The notes beneath the pieces are model-generated. The model had not been told where the DNA came from. It made no database searches and saw only the letters and a list, made by a program, of their open reading frames with translations. Source: CAYNJW01 sp964397665 (lineage in GTDB: Archaea > Nanobdellota > Nanobdellia > Pacearchaeales > GW2011-AR1). Taken from it: a stretch of DNA of 41,332 bases. Positions within the stretch are counted from its first letter, which is position 1. Each line of letters begins with the position of its first letter. A program made the position numbers and the translations under genes. Of the stretch, positions 6,983 to 14,384 are shown piece by piece. The stretch covers positions 1 to 41,332 of the forward strand of contig CAYNJW010000005.1 in NCBI GenBank assembly GCA_964397665.1, in the 5' to 3' direction.

Positions 6983-7798
6983 TTAATTCATAACTTCAAA
7001 GATTTTACAGGCATTACAGATTTTTCCTTTACAAGGTTCGCCACAAGATTCACATTTTTTTATTTCAGTAGTTCTTTCTTTTTTAAGTTTCGGAATTAGT
7101 TCTTGAAAATTTTCAACTATTTTTAGTTTATCTTCGTTTGTTATTTCTTCAGACCAGTGTCTTGTTTCAACTCTGTAAGTTCCAATAGCACAAGGACATT
7201 TATCATATAATATGTCAAAGTTTTTTTCTTTTGCATATTTTAAGATTTCACTTTCAGGTGTAAAAAATAGTGGTTTTATTCTTTGGACAAATCCTTCATG
7301 ATTTTCACCACCTGTCATAGGAGTGGAATTTACTCCAAGATAAATATTCCCCTTTAGAAAATTCATTAAAACTGTATGTGCTTCGTCGTCAAGATTATGC
7401 CCAGTTACAATTTTATCTGCTTTTAATTTTTTAGCCCATTTATTCAAAATCCATCTTTTAATAATTCCACAAACAGTACAACCAGTTAGATTTTTTTGTT
7501 TTTTCAAAACAGTTTTAATAAAACAGATTCCTTGTCCAAGTTCTTCCTTTAAATCAACAATTGTAAGTTTTATTCCAAGATTTTTACAGAATTCTTTCAT
7601 TTTTTCATTGTGAGTCTTACTCCAATTTCCTAACTTCAAATCAATCATTAAACCCTCAACATTATATTTAAGTTTATGCAAGATATACAGAATAGTTGTT
7701 GAATCTTTTCCACCAGATAGAGCAATAACAACCTTATCTTTTTTATTTATTAGATTATATTTTTCAATTGTTTTTTTTACTATTTTTTCAATATCCAT
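6983..7798 (-). CDS. TtuA/Ncs6-family tRNA 2-thiolation enzyme
   Basis: This 271-residue PP-loop ATPase adenylates a tRNA uridine for sulfur insertion. The PP-loop SGGKDS is at 28-33. Two cysteines in GCTVCG near 130 and one in DKCPC near 200 match the cysteines that hold the iron-sulfur cluster or act in catalysis in TtuA. A C-terminal zinc-binding region CESCGEPC...CNAC (about 249-264) is present. The usual N-terminal zinc ribbon of about 25 residues is absent: the protein begins directly with the helix before the PP-loop, and no in-frame extension encodes it. Whether it acts at U54 (TtuA) or at the wobble U34 (Ncs6) cannot be told here. It is divergent from the gene at 7885. Confidence 0.86.
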   Translation of the reverse strand: MDIEKIVKKTIEKYNLINKKDKVVIALSGGKDSTTILYILHKLKYNVEGLMIDLKLGNWSKTHNEKMKEFCKNLGIKLTIVDLKEELGQGICFIKTVLKKQKNLTGCTVCGIIKRWILNKWAKKLKADKIVTGHNLDDEAHTVLMNFLKGNIYLGVNSTPMTGGENHEGFVQRIKPLFFTPESEILKYAKEKNFDILYDKCPCAIGTYRVETRHWSEEITNEDKLKIVENFQELIPKLKKERTTEIKKCESCGEPCKGKICNACKIFEVMN

Positions 7799-7884
7799 AG
7801 TTATTTAGAAGATTATCTGTTTTTAAGATTGTGGTTAACATAGTTACCCAAAGATTTATAAAGAAAAGCAGTTAAAATAAATTT

Positions 7885-8844
7885 ATGGTTAGTAAAAAAA
7901 AGGCTAAGGTGAATAAAACTCCAGTAAAAAAAGCAGTTGTTAAGAAATCTTCAGATAGTATTTTTAAGAATTCCTGGGCTGTTGCTTCAATTGTTCTAGC
8001 CGGTTTGTTAATATTAGCATTAGTTTTTTCAAATAATTCTTCATTAAGTAATCAAGTAAGTAAGGAAGAAGCAGCTGCCAACCTTGTTAAGTTTGCAGAG
8101 GCAAAAGGAGTTACAGCAGAAGTTATTAAAATCTCAGATTCAGGAGAATTTTATGAAGTAACTCTTTCTATCAATGGTAAACAAGATAAACTTAAAATTA
8201 CAAAAGATGGTAAAAATATTGTTCAAATTATCCCTCTTGAAACACAAGAGAAAAAACAACAAACACCTGAAGAGGTTCCAAAATCAGATAGACCTAAAGC
8301 AGAATTATATGTTTGGGGATATTGTCCTTATGGTGTTCAAGCACAAGGGCCTTTTGCGGAAGTTGCTAAATTATTAGAGGCAAGTGCCGATTTTAAAATT
8401 GTTCCATATTATGCAGGTCATGGAGAATATGAAGCACAAGAGAATAAGATTGAATCTTGTATTCAGAAATTAGAACCAACAAAATACTGGGATTATGCTC
8501 TTGGTTTTGTAAATCAGATTTATCCTAAGTGTAGTTCTTTAAGAACTGTTGAGTGTGATTTAACCGAAGCTACAAATTTAATGAAAAGTTTGGGAATTAA
8601 TTCAGAGGCAGTTCTTGAGTGTGTTTCTACAGATGGAAAGGAATTAAATACCTTAGCGGCTAATTCAGCAAAGGAAAATGGCGTTTCAGGATCTCCGACT
8701 ATTATTTTAAATGGTGTTAAATTAAATGTTGCAAGAAATGCAGAGGCTTATAAAAAAGCTATTTGTTCTTCATATAATAATGCCCCTGCAGAATGTGGCA
8801 AGGTTTTGAATTCTACATCCTCTTCTTCATCAGGAAGTTGTTAA
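7885..8844 (+). CDS. Membrane-anchored thioredoxin-fold (DsbA-like) protein
   Basis: The 319-residue protein has a lysine-rich cytoplasmic start, one membrane helix at about 30-48, an unrecognised region to about 135, then a thioredoxin-like domain facing outward. The active-site position reads WGYCPYG (Cys147), so only one cysteine of the usual CxxC is present, as in the CPYG subfamily. A cis-proline-type motif GSPTIILNG lies near the end. Several further cysteines and a terminal SSSSSGSC are present. It probably handles disulfides of exported proteins, but a purely structural role is possible. TTTATAAAG about 26 bp upstream indicates a leaderless start. The OB-fold gene follows 1 bp after its stop. 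Confidence 0.75.
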   Translation: MVSKKKAKVNKTPVKKAVVKKSSDSIFKNSWAVASIVLAGLLILALVFSNNSSLSNQVSKEEAAANLVKFAEAKGVTAEVIKISDSGEFYEVTLSINGKQDKLKITKDGKNIVQIIPLETQEKKQQTPEEVPKSDRPKAELYVWGYCPYGVQAQGPFAEVAKLLEASADFKIVPYYAGHGEYEAQENKIESCIQKLEPTKYWDYALGFVNQIYPKCSSLRTVECDLTEATNLMKSLGINSEAVLECVSTDGKELNTLAANSAKENGVSGSPTIILNGVKLNVARNAEAYKKAICSSYNNAPAECGKVLNSTSSSSSGSC

Positions 8845-8845
8845 A

Positions 8846-9130
8846 ATGACAATTTCAGAATTACAGGCTGGTCAAGGTGGTGCAAATCTTGAGGTCGAAA
8901 TTGTTTCTATTGATGAACCAAGAGAGTTTGAGAAATATGGCAAGGTATTAAAAGTTGCAAATGCAATTGTTAAAGATGATACTGGAACAGTTAAAATGAC
9001 TTTTTGGAATGAAGATATTGATAAAATTCAACCAGGGATGACTATTAAAGTTGAAAATGGTTACTGTTCAGAATTTCAAGGTGAAAAACAGTTTACAACT
9101 GGGAAGTTTGGCAAGTTTAGTGTTTTGTAG
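8846..9130 (+). CDS. Small OB-fold single-stranded nucleic-acid-binding protein (RPA-like)
   Basis: These 94 residues form a single OB fold like those of archaeal RPA/SSB proteins: an N-terminal strand ending in VSIDEPREF, then the family-typical DDTGTVKMTFWN, and a GMTIKVENG...F-GEKQ-TTGKFGK ending. No zinc finger or second OB domain is present, so it is shorter than full RPA subunits. It begins 1 bp after the stop of the thioredoxin-fold gene and is probably co-transcribed. It may bind single-stranded DNA or RNA; which one is not visible. Confidence 0.78.
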   Translation: MTISELQAGQGGANLEVEIVSIDEPREFEKYGKVLKVANAIVKDDTGTVKMTFWNEDIDKIQPGMTIKVENGYCSEFQGEKQFTTGKFGKFSVL

Positions 9131-9174
9131 TATACCATATAAATCTTTTTAAATGATTTTATCTTCTTCCCTTT

Positions 9175-9729
9175 ATGGAACCTCAATTTGGAGTAATTGA
9201 TAATTTAGTTAGGGAGTATATTTGGGAAAATTCTAAAAGATATAATTTATCTGGAAAGATGGATGTATGGGACGAGGTTACAACTTCTAGACATAGAAAT
9301 CAACAACTTTTTTTATTTTCTCCTCTAATTCAAGAATTTTATAAAGATAAGAAAAGATTTTGGAAAGTAAAAGATTCATTTTTAGGGGTTGAAGTCGATT
9401 CTTTAAGGCCAAAAATTAAAGATTTAACTAACGAACAGAAAACTTCATTTAACAATTATGACTTTGATAAATCGAAGCGTTTAGCATTAGTTTGTGATCA
9501 GCAGTTTATTAAACAAAGATCTGGCGGGATTCAAGTTTTGTTTTCTATTCTTCCCTTAAAAGAAGGAGAATACAGTTTAATTGAAAATTCCAAAACCTTC
9601 GATAATTTTGAGTATCTTAATTCTTTTGCAGATTATGTTAAAAATAATACTTTAAGTATTCAAGATATTCCAATAGAATTGATTGCAAGACCTGGTGAGA
9701 TTGATAGAACAAAGTTGAGACGAAAATAA
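9175..9729 (+). CDS. Hypothetical protein
   Basis: I do not recognise this 184-residue protein. It is soluble-looking, with no membrane segment or signal peptide, and is rich in aromatic and charged residues. It contains single cysteine VCDQQF near 103 and ends in a basic TKLRRK. A TATA-like stretch lies about 25 bp before the ATG, so it is probably an independent leaderless gene. It is convergent with rfcL (36 bp between stops). The coding status is well supported by length and codon pattern. Confidence 0.75.
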   Translation: MEPQFGVIDNLVREYIWENSKRYNLSGKMDVWDEVTTSRHRNQQLFLFSPLIQEFYKDKKRFWKVKDSFLGVEVDSLRPKIKDLTNEQKTSFNNYDFDKSKRLALVCDQQFIKQRSGGIQVLFSILPLKEGEYSLIENSKTFDNFEYLNSFADYVKNNTLSIQDIPIELIARPGEIDRTKLRRK

Positions 9730-9766
9730 TTTTTAATTAGATTTCTCTTTTTGTTTTTTAGTGATT

Positions 9767-10966
9767 TTAAGAAGCAATTGGTTTATCAAGATAGGCCACT
9801 TCTTCAGTTGATAGTTTTAATGTTTTTCTTATTCCTTCGTTTTGAAGAATAATTTTTATTAATAAGAAATCTTTCATTGCTCTTTTTAATGAGGTATGTG
9901 TATATTTTGAATATTTTTCACAGATGGTTTTCTTTTTAGCAGCTCTTTGATTTTGTAACCAAATTTTAAGTATTCTTGTTGGTTTTTGATAGTTTGTCCA
10001 TCCAGTTCGATTATATTTTTTTGCAGAAGCAATTCCCGAACCAAGTAAAAAGTATTCATAAACCATAAATCTCCAGTGTTGTTGCCTGTAGATTCTTCCT
10101 CTGAAGACATCAGCTCTAGAAAGTGCATCAAATGCTTTGTAAAGTTCTTCACCTTTGTATTCTAACGGGATATTTTCTTCAATCCATAAAAAGATTTGAT
10201 CAATAGGCATATTTACTTCATCATATATTGAAAACATTTTTTTATCTAATTGAGCATTTTTAAAAATATGTTGCAATGCATTAAATATGCTTTCTTCTTT
10301 ATTTCTTTCCTTTACTTCCTTCATCAACATTGGCTCCTCCATATTTGATAGAATTTGTAAGTCATTTATTGCAGCTCTAATGTCTCCTCTTGCCTTTATT
10401 GAGATTGATGTAAGAATTTCTTTTGAAACAACACAATTTTCTTTTTCACAAACATTTTCTAAGATTCCAAGAATTGATTTATAATTTACATCTTTCATTT
10501 GAATAAGTTCGGTTTTTTTTCTTAATAATCCAAATTTTTGTTGCCAGATATCATTTGCAGTAATAATTATTGGAAAAGCTGATTTTTCAATTAAGACTAA
10601 TAATTCTGATAATCCTCCACGATCTCTTACAGAAATACCATCAACCTCATCAATAAGAATTATCTTAGATTTTTTAAATAATGATTTTTGTTGCGATGCT
10701 GGGCCTATTATTGAATTTACCTTTTCTTTATTTCTTAAGTCTGAAGCATTCATTTCAATAATCTCGCAATCATTTTCTGAAGCTATTGCATATGCTAAAG
10801 AAGTTTTTCCTGTACCTGGAGGTCCATAAAGAATGCAAGCTCTTTTTTTTGGAAATAGTTTTAGGAAGATTTTTATTTTATCAATGGCTAATTCTTGTCC
10901 TTTTAAGTCAGTATAATTCTTTGCTCGATGTTTTTCAGTCCAAGGGATATTTGAGGGAGGTATCAT
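9767..10966 (-). CDS. rfcL: Replication factor C large subunit
   Basis: This 399-residue AAA+ ATPase is the large subunit of the archaeal clamp loader, which places PCNA on primed DNA. The N-terminal WTEKHRAKNYTDLKGQ box is typical, Walker A GPPGTGKT is at 48-55, and Walker B IILIDEVDG is near 103. The C-terminal collar region is present. The protein is at the short end for RfcL and its end (AYLDKPIAS) shows no PCNA-interacting PIP box, which many archaeal RfcL proteins carry. The small subunit gene lies 68 bp upstream on the same strand. A TATA-like AATAAAT about 24 bp before the ATG suggests its own leaderless promoter. Confidence 0.94.
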   Translation of the reverse strand: MIPPSNIPWTEKHRAKNYTDLKGQELAIDKIKIFLKLFPKKRACILYGPPGTGKTSLAYAIASENDCEIIEMNASDLRNKEKVNSIIGPASQQKSLFKKSKIILIDEVDGISVRDRGGLSELLVLIEKSAFPIIITANDIWQQKFGLLRKKTELIQMKDVNYKSILGILENVCEKENCVVSKEILTSISIKARGDIRAAINDLQILSNMEEPMLMKEVKERNKEESIFNALQHIFKNAQLDKKMFSIYDEVNMPIDQIFLWIEENIPLEYKGEELYKAFDALSRADVFRGRIYRQQHWRFMVYEYFLLGSGIASAKKYNRTGWTNYQKPTRILKIWLQNQRAAKKKTICEKYSKYTHTSLKRAMKDFLLIKIILQNEGIRKTLKLSTEEVAYLDKPIAS

Positions 10967-11034
10967 ATTAAAATTTCTAAAAATTTATTAATTTGTTCTA
11001 TTGAATTTTTACAGATTATAAGGTTATTTAGCAT

Positions 11035-11997
11035 TTACTTTCCTCCAGCCATAACGAAACCAGCTAACAAAGCTTCTAATTGAATAAATTCATCACTTCC
11101 TTCTACAAGTCTAAATTCTGCTTCACCAGTTTGTTTGGTCAATTCAACTTTTAGATTATTTTCAATTTGTAAATTCCAGATTTCTTTTTGAATTGCTTTG
11201 ATAATATCTTGTCCAGAGATTGATTCTTTCAGCATAATTTCTAATAGTTTCTCCCTAGATGCTTTGAAATCTCCACTAAGTGCATAATCTAGAACTATTT
11301 TAATATCTGAGGGCTTTGCCTGAGATACAATTGTGTTAATTAAGTCTGGAGTTAGATTTGGAGAAATTGAAGAGGTAGCTTGTAACAAGTTTATAACTCT
11401 TCTACAGTCTCCTTCTGAAGCTTCGTAGAGTGTTCCAAATGCTTCCTCATTAATTGTTAATCCTTCACTTTTACAGATGAAGTCTACCCTTCTCCGAATA
11501 GCTTTTTTCTCTAATAATTGGAATCTAAAAACTACAGTTCTAGATTGAATTGGATCAAGAATTTTAGAGGAATAATTACAGGATAAAATAAATCTACAAG
11601 TTGAAGTATAATTTTCCATTGTTCTTCTTAATGCTTGTTGAGCTTCTCTTGTTAAAGCATCTGCTTCATCTAAAAATATAACTTTGAATGGGACATCACC
11701 TATAGCTTTAGTTCTTGCAAAATCTTTTACTTTTTGTCTAACAACATCAATACCTCTTTCATCTGAAGCATTTAATTCTAAGTAATTTTCTCTCCAAGAA
11801 TCTCCAAATAATTGTTTTACTACAATAAGTGCTAAAGTTGATTTTCCTGTTCCAGCAGGTCCTGCGAAAAGTAGGTGAGGAATATTAGTTGAATTGACTA
11901 AAGATTTTACTCTCTTAATAATTTCTTCTTGTCCAACCAGTTCTTCAAATTTTTCAGGACGATATTTTTCAGTCCACATTTCACTTTCAATACCCAT
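11035..11997 (-). CDS. rfcS: Replication factor C small subunit
   Basis: This 320-residue AAA+ ATPase forms the ring of the clamp loader with RfcL. It shows WTEKYRPEKFEELVGQ at the start, Walker A GPAGTGKST at 46-54, Walker B VIFLDEADAL near 107 and the arginine-finger segment LDPIQSRTVVFRF, where the usual SRC reads SRT. Length is normal for RfcS. TTATAAA lies about 26 bp before the ATG, consistent with a leaderless transcript. rfcL follows downstream on the same strand. Confidence 0.96.
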   Translation of the reverse strand: MGIESEMWTEKYRPEKFEELVGQEEIIKRVKSLVNSTNIPHLLFAGPAGTGKSTLALIVVKQLFGDSWRENYLELNASDERGIDVVRQKVKDFARTKAIGDVPFKVIFLDEADALTREAQQALRRTMENYTSTCRFILSCNYSSKILDPIQSRTVVFRFQLLEKKAIRRRVDFICKSEGLTINEEAFGTLYEASEGDCRRVINLLQATSSISPNLTPDLINTIVSQAKPSDIKIVLDYALSGDFKASREKLLEIMLKESISGQDIIKAIQKEIWNLQIENNLKVELTKQTGEAEFRLVEGSDEFIQLEALLAGFVMAGGK

Positions 11998-12169
11998 ATC
12001 TTATTTTCGTTCTAAGAGTTTATAAGTATTTATGTAGCGAATTAGTTAGTTGATTTTTTTAATTTTTGAAGATTAAATATTTACCATATTTTAACTTATT
12101 AATTTAGACTCTTAAATAAAACTCTTTAAATTTGACTAGTAAGTATGTTAAGTTATTTATTATTAAAAA

Positions 12170-12280
12170 TTATCTTCCTCGCTTAAGTTTTCTTTTTCTT
12201 TTCTCTTTCTTAAGTCTTTTCCTTTGCCATTTCCATCTCATCTGGCCTTTCTTTTTCCATCTTTTTGAACTTCTTTTCAT
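12170..12280 (-). CDS. Tiny basic protein, probable ribosomal protein eL41
   Basis: A 36-codon frame encodes an extremely basic peptide. Its last 23 residues, starting at an internal Met, read MRWKWQRKRLKKEKRKRKLK and then RGR. This closely follows the pattern of eL41 (MRxKWxKKRxRRxxRKRRK), the smallest ribosomal protein, made of one arginine/lysine helix. TTTATAAAG at about 12301-12309 lies 25-27 bp before the ATG at 12280, which supports transcription and the longer start; the eL41-sized start would be at 12241. It is too short for most gene callers. The eL41 identity rests on pattern only, as basic low-complexity peptides align easily. Confidence 0.68.
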   Translation of the reverse strand: MKRSSKRWKKKGQMRWKWQRKRLKKEKRKRKLKRGR

Positions 12281-12328
12281 AGTACTTTATTAAAAAATTG
12301 CTTTATAAAGTTTCCTAAGTTTAAAATT

Positions 12329-12853
12329 TTATTTTGATTGTGCATTTTTTAGAAGATAATTTAATGCTTCTAAGAATTCTTCCTCTTTAAGTTTTATTCT
12401 TTTATAATCTCCCAAGGGTGGGATGTTTTTACCTAAAATTTCAAGATATTGAAAAAGGTCTCCCCAAGAATCTCCAACTTCTAAAACATTTTCAAGAATC
12501 CCAAGTTCACTAAATCTGCAAAATTCTTTAATAGGATTTTCGGGTTCCAATAATAATAATTTATGGATTTTTTCATCAATTTCATAAAGTCTATTTTCTT
12601 CTTCTTTAAAGAATAGTTCTTCATTTAAAATATCTGCACAATATTTACAGAGAGATGTAGTAGTATTTTTTTCAGGTCGTATCCCATAAAAATTTATTAA
12701 TCCTTCAAGATTTGGTTTTAATATTACTTTTTTTATCTTTCCATTCTTAATTGTTTTACTTGGGAAATATTTTAAAATTTCATTATCAGGATCTGCTTGT
12801 TTTAATAAGGTATAATTTTTATACATCCTATTAGCTTCGGATTGTCTATCCAT
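12329..12853 (-). CDS. Hypothetical protein
   Basis: I do not recognise this 174-residue protein. It is soluble-looking and acidic, mostly helical by composition, with a CKYC pair near residue 68 and a further single Cys. A TATA-like AATATAAAT lies about 25-30 bp before the start codon, so it is probably transcribed alone, ahead of the eL41-like gene on the same strand. No domain or signal peptide was seen. Confidence 0.75.
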   Translation of the reverse strand: MDRQSEANRMYKNYTLLKQADPDNEILKYFPSKTIKNGKIKKVILKPNLEGLINFYGIRPEKNTTTSLCKYCADILNEELFFKEEENRLYEIDEKIHKLLLLEPENPIKEFCRFSELGILENVLEVGDSWGDLFQYLEILGKNIPPLGDYKRIKLKEEEFLEALNYLLKNAQSK

Positions 12854-12921
12854 CTATAAAGTAAGGAAATGTTATTTATATTTTTTACTATTTTAAGATT
12901 TACAAGATAAATAGGTTAAGA

Positions 12922-12996
12922 TGACCCCAGGGGGATTTGAACCCCCGACACCCAGATTAAGAGTCTGGTGCTCTAACCAGGCTGAGCTATGGAATC
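12922..12996 (-). tRNA. tRNA-Lys (anticodon CUU)
   Basis: A complete cloverleaf on the minus strand: acceptor GATTCCA pairs with TGGGGTC (two G-U pairs), the D arm is GCTC/GAGC, the anticodon stem CCAGA/TCTGG encloses loop CTCTTAA (anticodon CTT), and the T arm is GGGGG-TTCAAAT-CCCCC. The discriminator is A. CCA is not encoded and there is no intron. A TATA-like TTTTTAAATTA lies about 25-35 bp upstream. With the UUU tRNA at the window start, both lysine codons are covered. Confidence 0.96.
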
Positions 12997-13040
12997 AATC
13001 TAATTATATTGAATAAAAGTAATTTAAAAAGATAATGTTT

Positions 13041-13286
13041 TTAACAGATTTTTATTTTTACCCAACTTTCTAGTTTAGAAAATGTTTCAAATGTTTCATC
13101 TTTTTCAGAACAGATTACATAAGTTTCTTTATCCGTTATATTTGAATAACGTTCTAAGTCTCTAATGCTTGAAAAATGGTTTAACTTTCTTTCTTTTCTA
13201 CCATTTTTTCTGTGAGTATTTTCTATAAGCCATTCGTTACATATCGGGTCTTTGATATTTATAAAATAATAAGTATTTTTTTTCAT
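13041..13286 (-). CDS. Hypothetical protein in operon with winged-helix regulator
   Basis: I do not recognise this 81-residue protein. It has no membrane segment or signal, is rich in Lys, Glu and Asn, and contains three scattered cysteines including one at the C-terminal end. Its start lies 1 bp after the stop of the upstream winged-helix gene, so the two are translated from one mRNA and may work together. Confidence 0.7.
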   Translation of the reverse strand: MKKNTYYFINIKDPICNEWLIENTHRKNGRKERKLNHFSSIRDLERYSNITDKETYVICSEKDETFETFSKLESWVKIKIC

Positions 13287-13287
13287 T

Positions 13288-13554
13288 TTAAATTATTAGT
13301 TTTTGAATATTTTCAATATTTTCTGCAACATCTTTTCCTTTTTTTGTAAGTTGAATTATTTTAATTCTCCCTTTTTTTTCAAAAATTACTAATCCCATTT
13401 CTTCAAGATTTTGCAATATTTTAACTGCATGAGAATAAGTGCAATCAACTTCCTTTGCTAGAATTGAACCATATTTTGCTTTATTAACTCTCTTTAACGC
13501 AATCAGCATCAAGGCCGGTTTTCTTCTGAAAAATAAATCAAAGTTGTCTCCCAT
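13288..13554 (-). CDS. Small winged-helix transcriptional regulator
   Basis: This 88-residue protein is a single winged helix-turn-helix domain of the MarR/PadR-like kind. After a lead-in helix (PALMLIALKRV), there is AKYGSILAKEVDCTYSHAVKI as helix-turn-recognition helix and GLVIFEKKGRIKIIQLTKKG as the beta wing with the typical LTxxG ending. It probably dimerises on a palindrome. A perfect inverted repeat GGAAC-TATAT-GTTCC lies 12 bp before its start codon, which suggests self-repression. The partner gene of unknown function follows 1 bp downstream. The signal it senses is not visible. Confidence 0.8.
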   Translation of the reverse strand: MGDNFDLFFRRKPALMLIALKRVNKAKYGSILAKEVDCTYSHAVKILQNLEEMGLVIFEKKGRIKIIQLTKKGKDVAENIENIQKLII

Positions 13555-13565
13555 TGTAGTTAGTA

Positions 13566-13580
13566 GGAACTATATGTTCC
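13566..13580. promoter_or_regulatory. Palindromic operator candidate upstream of the winged-helix gene
   Basis: GGAACTATATGTTCC has perfect 5-bp arms around a 5-bp AT centre. It lies 12-26 bp before the regulator's start codon. A TATA-like CTTTATAAG at about 13609-13617 on the minus strand predicts a transcription start near 13585, so the repeat sits at or just past the start site, a usual position for an archaeal repressor. Confidence 0.6.
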
Positions 13581-13653
13581 AATGTATATATTAGAGTAGT
13601 AATTTACTTATAAAGCTTTCTTAGTTTTTTCGTCCTAAATCAGTAGATACAAT

Positions 13654-14322
13654 TTATTTTAGTTTATTATAAAGATTTAAGTAACCTTTTATAAAAAGTG
13701 TTTTATCGTCGGCGATTGTTTCAATTCTAGCTTTTTTTTCTATGAAACTTTTACGAATATATTCACCTGGATTTTTTGAAATAATGGCCTTTATTGTATC
13801 TTCTTTTGTAAAAATAAATTTAATATCTGCTTTCTGATTATTGCCTCTTAAGGTTTTTATTTTTTTATCGATTATTGAATAAAATTGTTCATTACCTATT
13901 TCAAAATTGATAATGGGTTTTTCAAAGTTAAAAGGGTTTTTATGTAATTCCCAGGCACCTAATTCATTAAGTAGATAGGATAAAAATTCAGGAGTTATTT
14001 TTATATTTTCTATTGATTTTTCAGTAATTTTCTCTAGACTTAAATTTTCTTCACTATTTGTTAATTCGTTTAAAGGATTTTTTATATTTGCTTTTTTTTG
14101 ATTTGTTATCATTAGATAAGTTGTTAAAAGTATTAAAATAGTTATGAAAAAAATTGTTAAGGTAGTTATTAAAATCTTTTTCCCTCTTTTAGATTTGGAG
14201 ATTAGTTTATCAATATACTCAAGCCTGTAATTTTGTGTTTGAAGAGTTCTAGTAATTTCAGCTCTACTTTTACCTGCCTTAAAAGAGTATTTTATTTTTT
14301 TAATTAATTCTTTATCTTCCAT
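13654..14322 (-). CDS. Membrane-anchored protein with possible SCP2-like domain
   Basis: The 222-residue protein has a cytoplasmic N-terminal part of about 45 residues (ELIKKIKYSFKAGKSRAEI, then LEYIDKLI), one membrane helix at about 51-72, a polar linker, and a C-terminal domain. The last 80 residues (FEIGNEQFYSIID onward, then IKFIFTKEDTIKAII...IKGYLNLYNKL) resemble the sterol-carrier SCP2 fold in pattern, which would suggest lipid or hydrophobic ligand binding; this is weak. The frame stays open to an ATG at 14382, but that start would sit almost on the serS start codon, so the ATG at 14322 with AAAGG just before it is preferred. It is divergent from serS. Confidence 0.68.
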   Translation of the reverse strand: MEDKELIKKIKYSFKAGKSRAEITRTLQTQNYRLEYIDKLISKSKRGKKILITTLTIFFITILILLTTYLMITNQKKANIKNPLNELTNSEENLSLEKITEKSIENIKITPEFLSYLLNELGAWELHKNPFNFEKPIINFEIGNEQFYSIIDKKIKTLRGNNQKADIKFIFTKEDTIKAIISKNPGEYIRKSFIEKKARIETIADDKTLFIKGYLNLYNKLK

Positions 14323-14384
14323 TTTGTTTGCCTTTATAAATTTTTGAAAGATAGGTTTAAATATTATTCTATTCTTTTTCAAAT

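Noticed and set aside
12001..12169. Small RNA gene between rfcS and the eL41-like gene
   Set aside because: The stretch is very AT-rich with no convincing fold, C/D boxes or tRNA-like arms.
13566..13580. A third NrdR box before the winged-helix gene (it shares the core ACTATATGTT with NrdR box 2)
   Set aside because: The outer arms GGAA/TTCC do not match the NrdR pattern, it is single, and the gene downstream is its own regulator; the shared core is AT-rich and may be chance.
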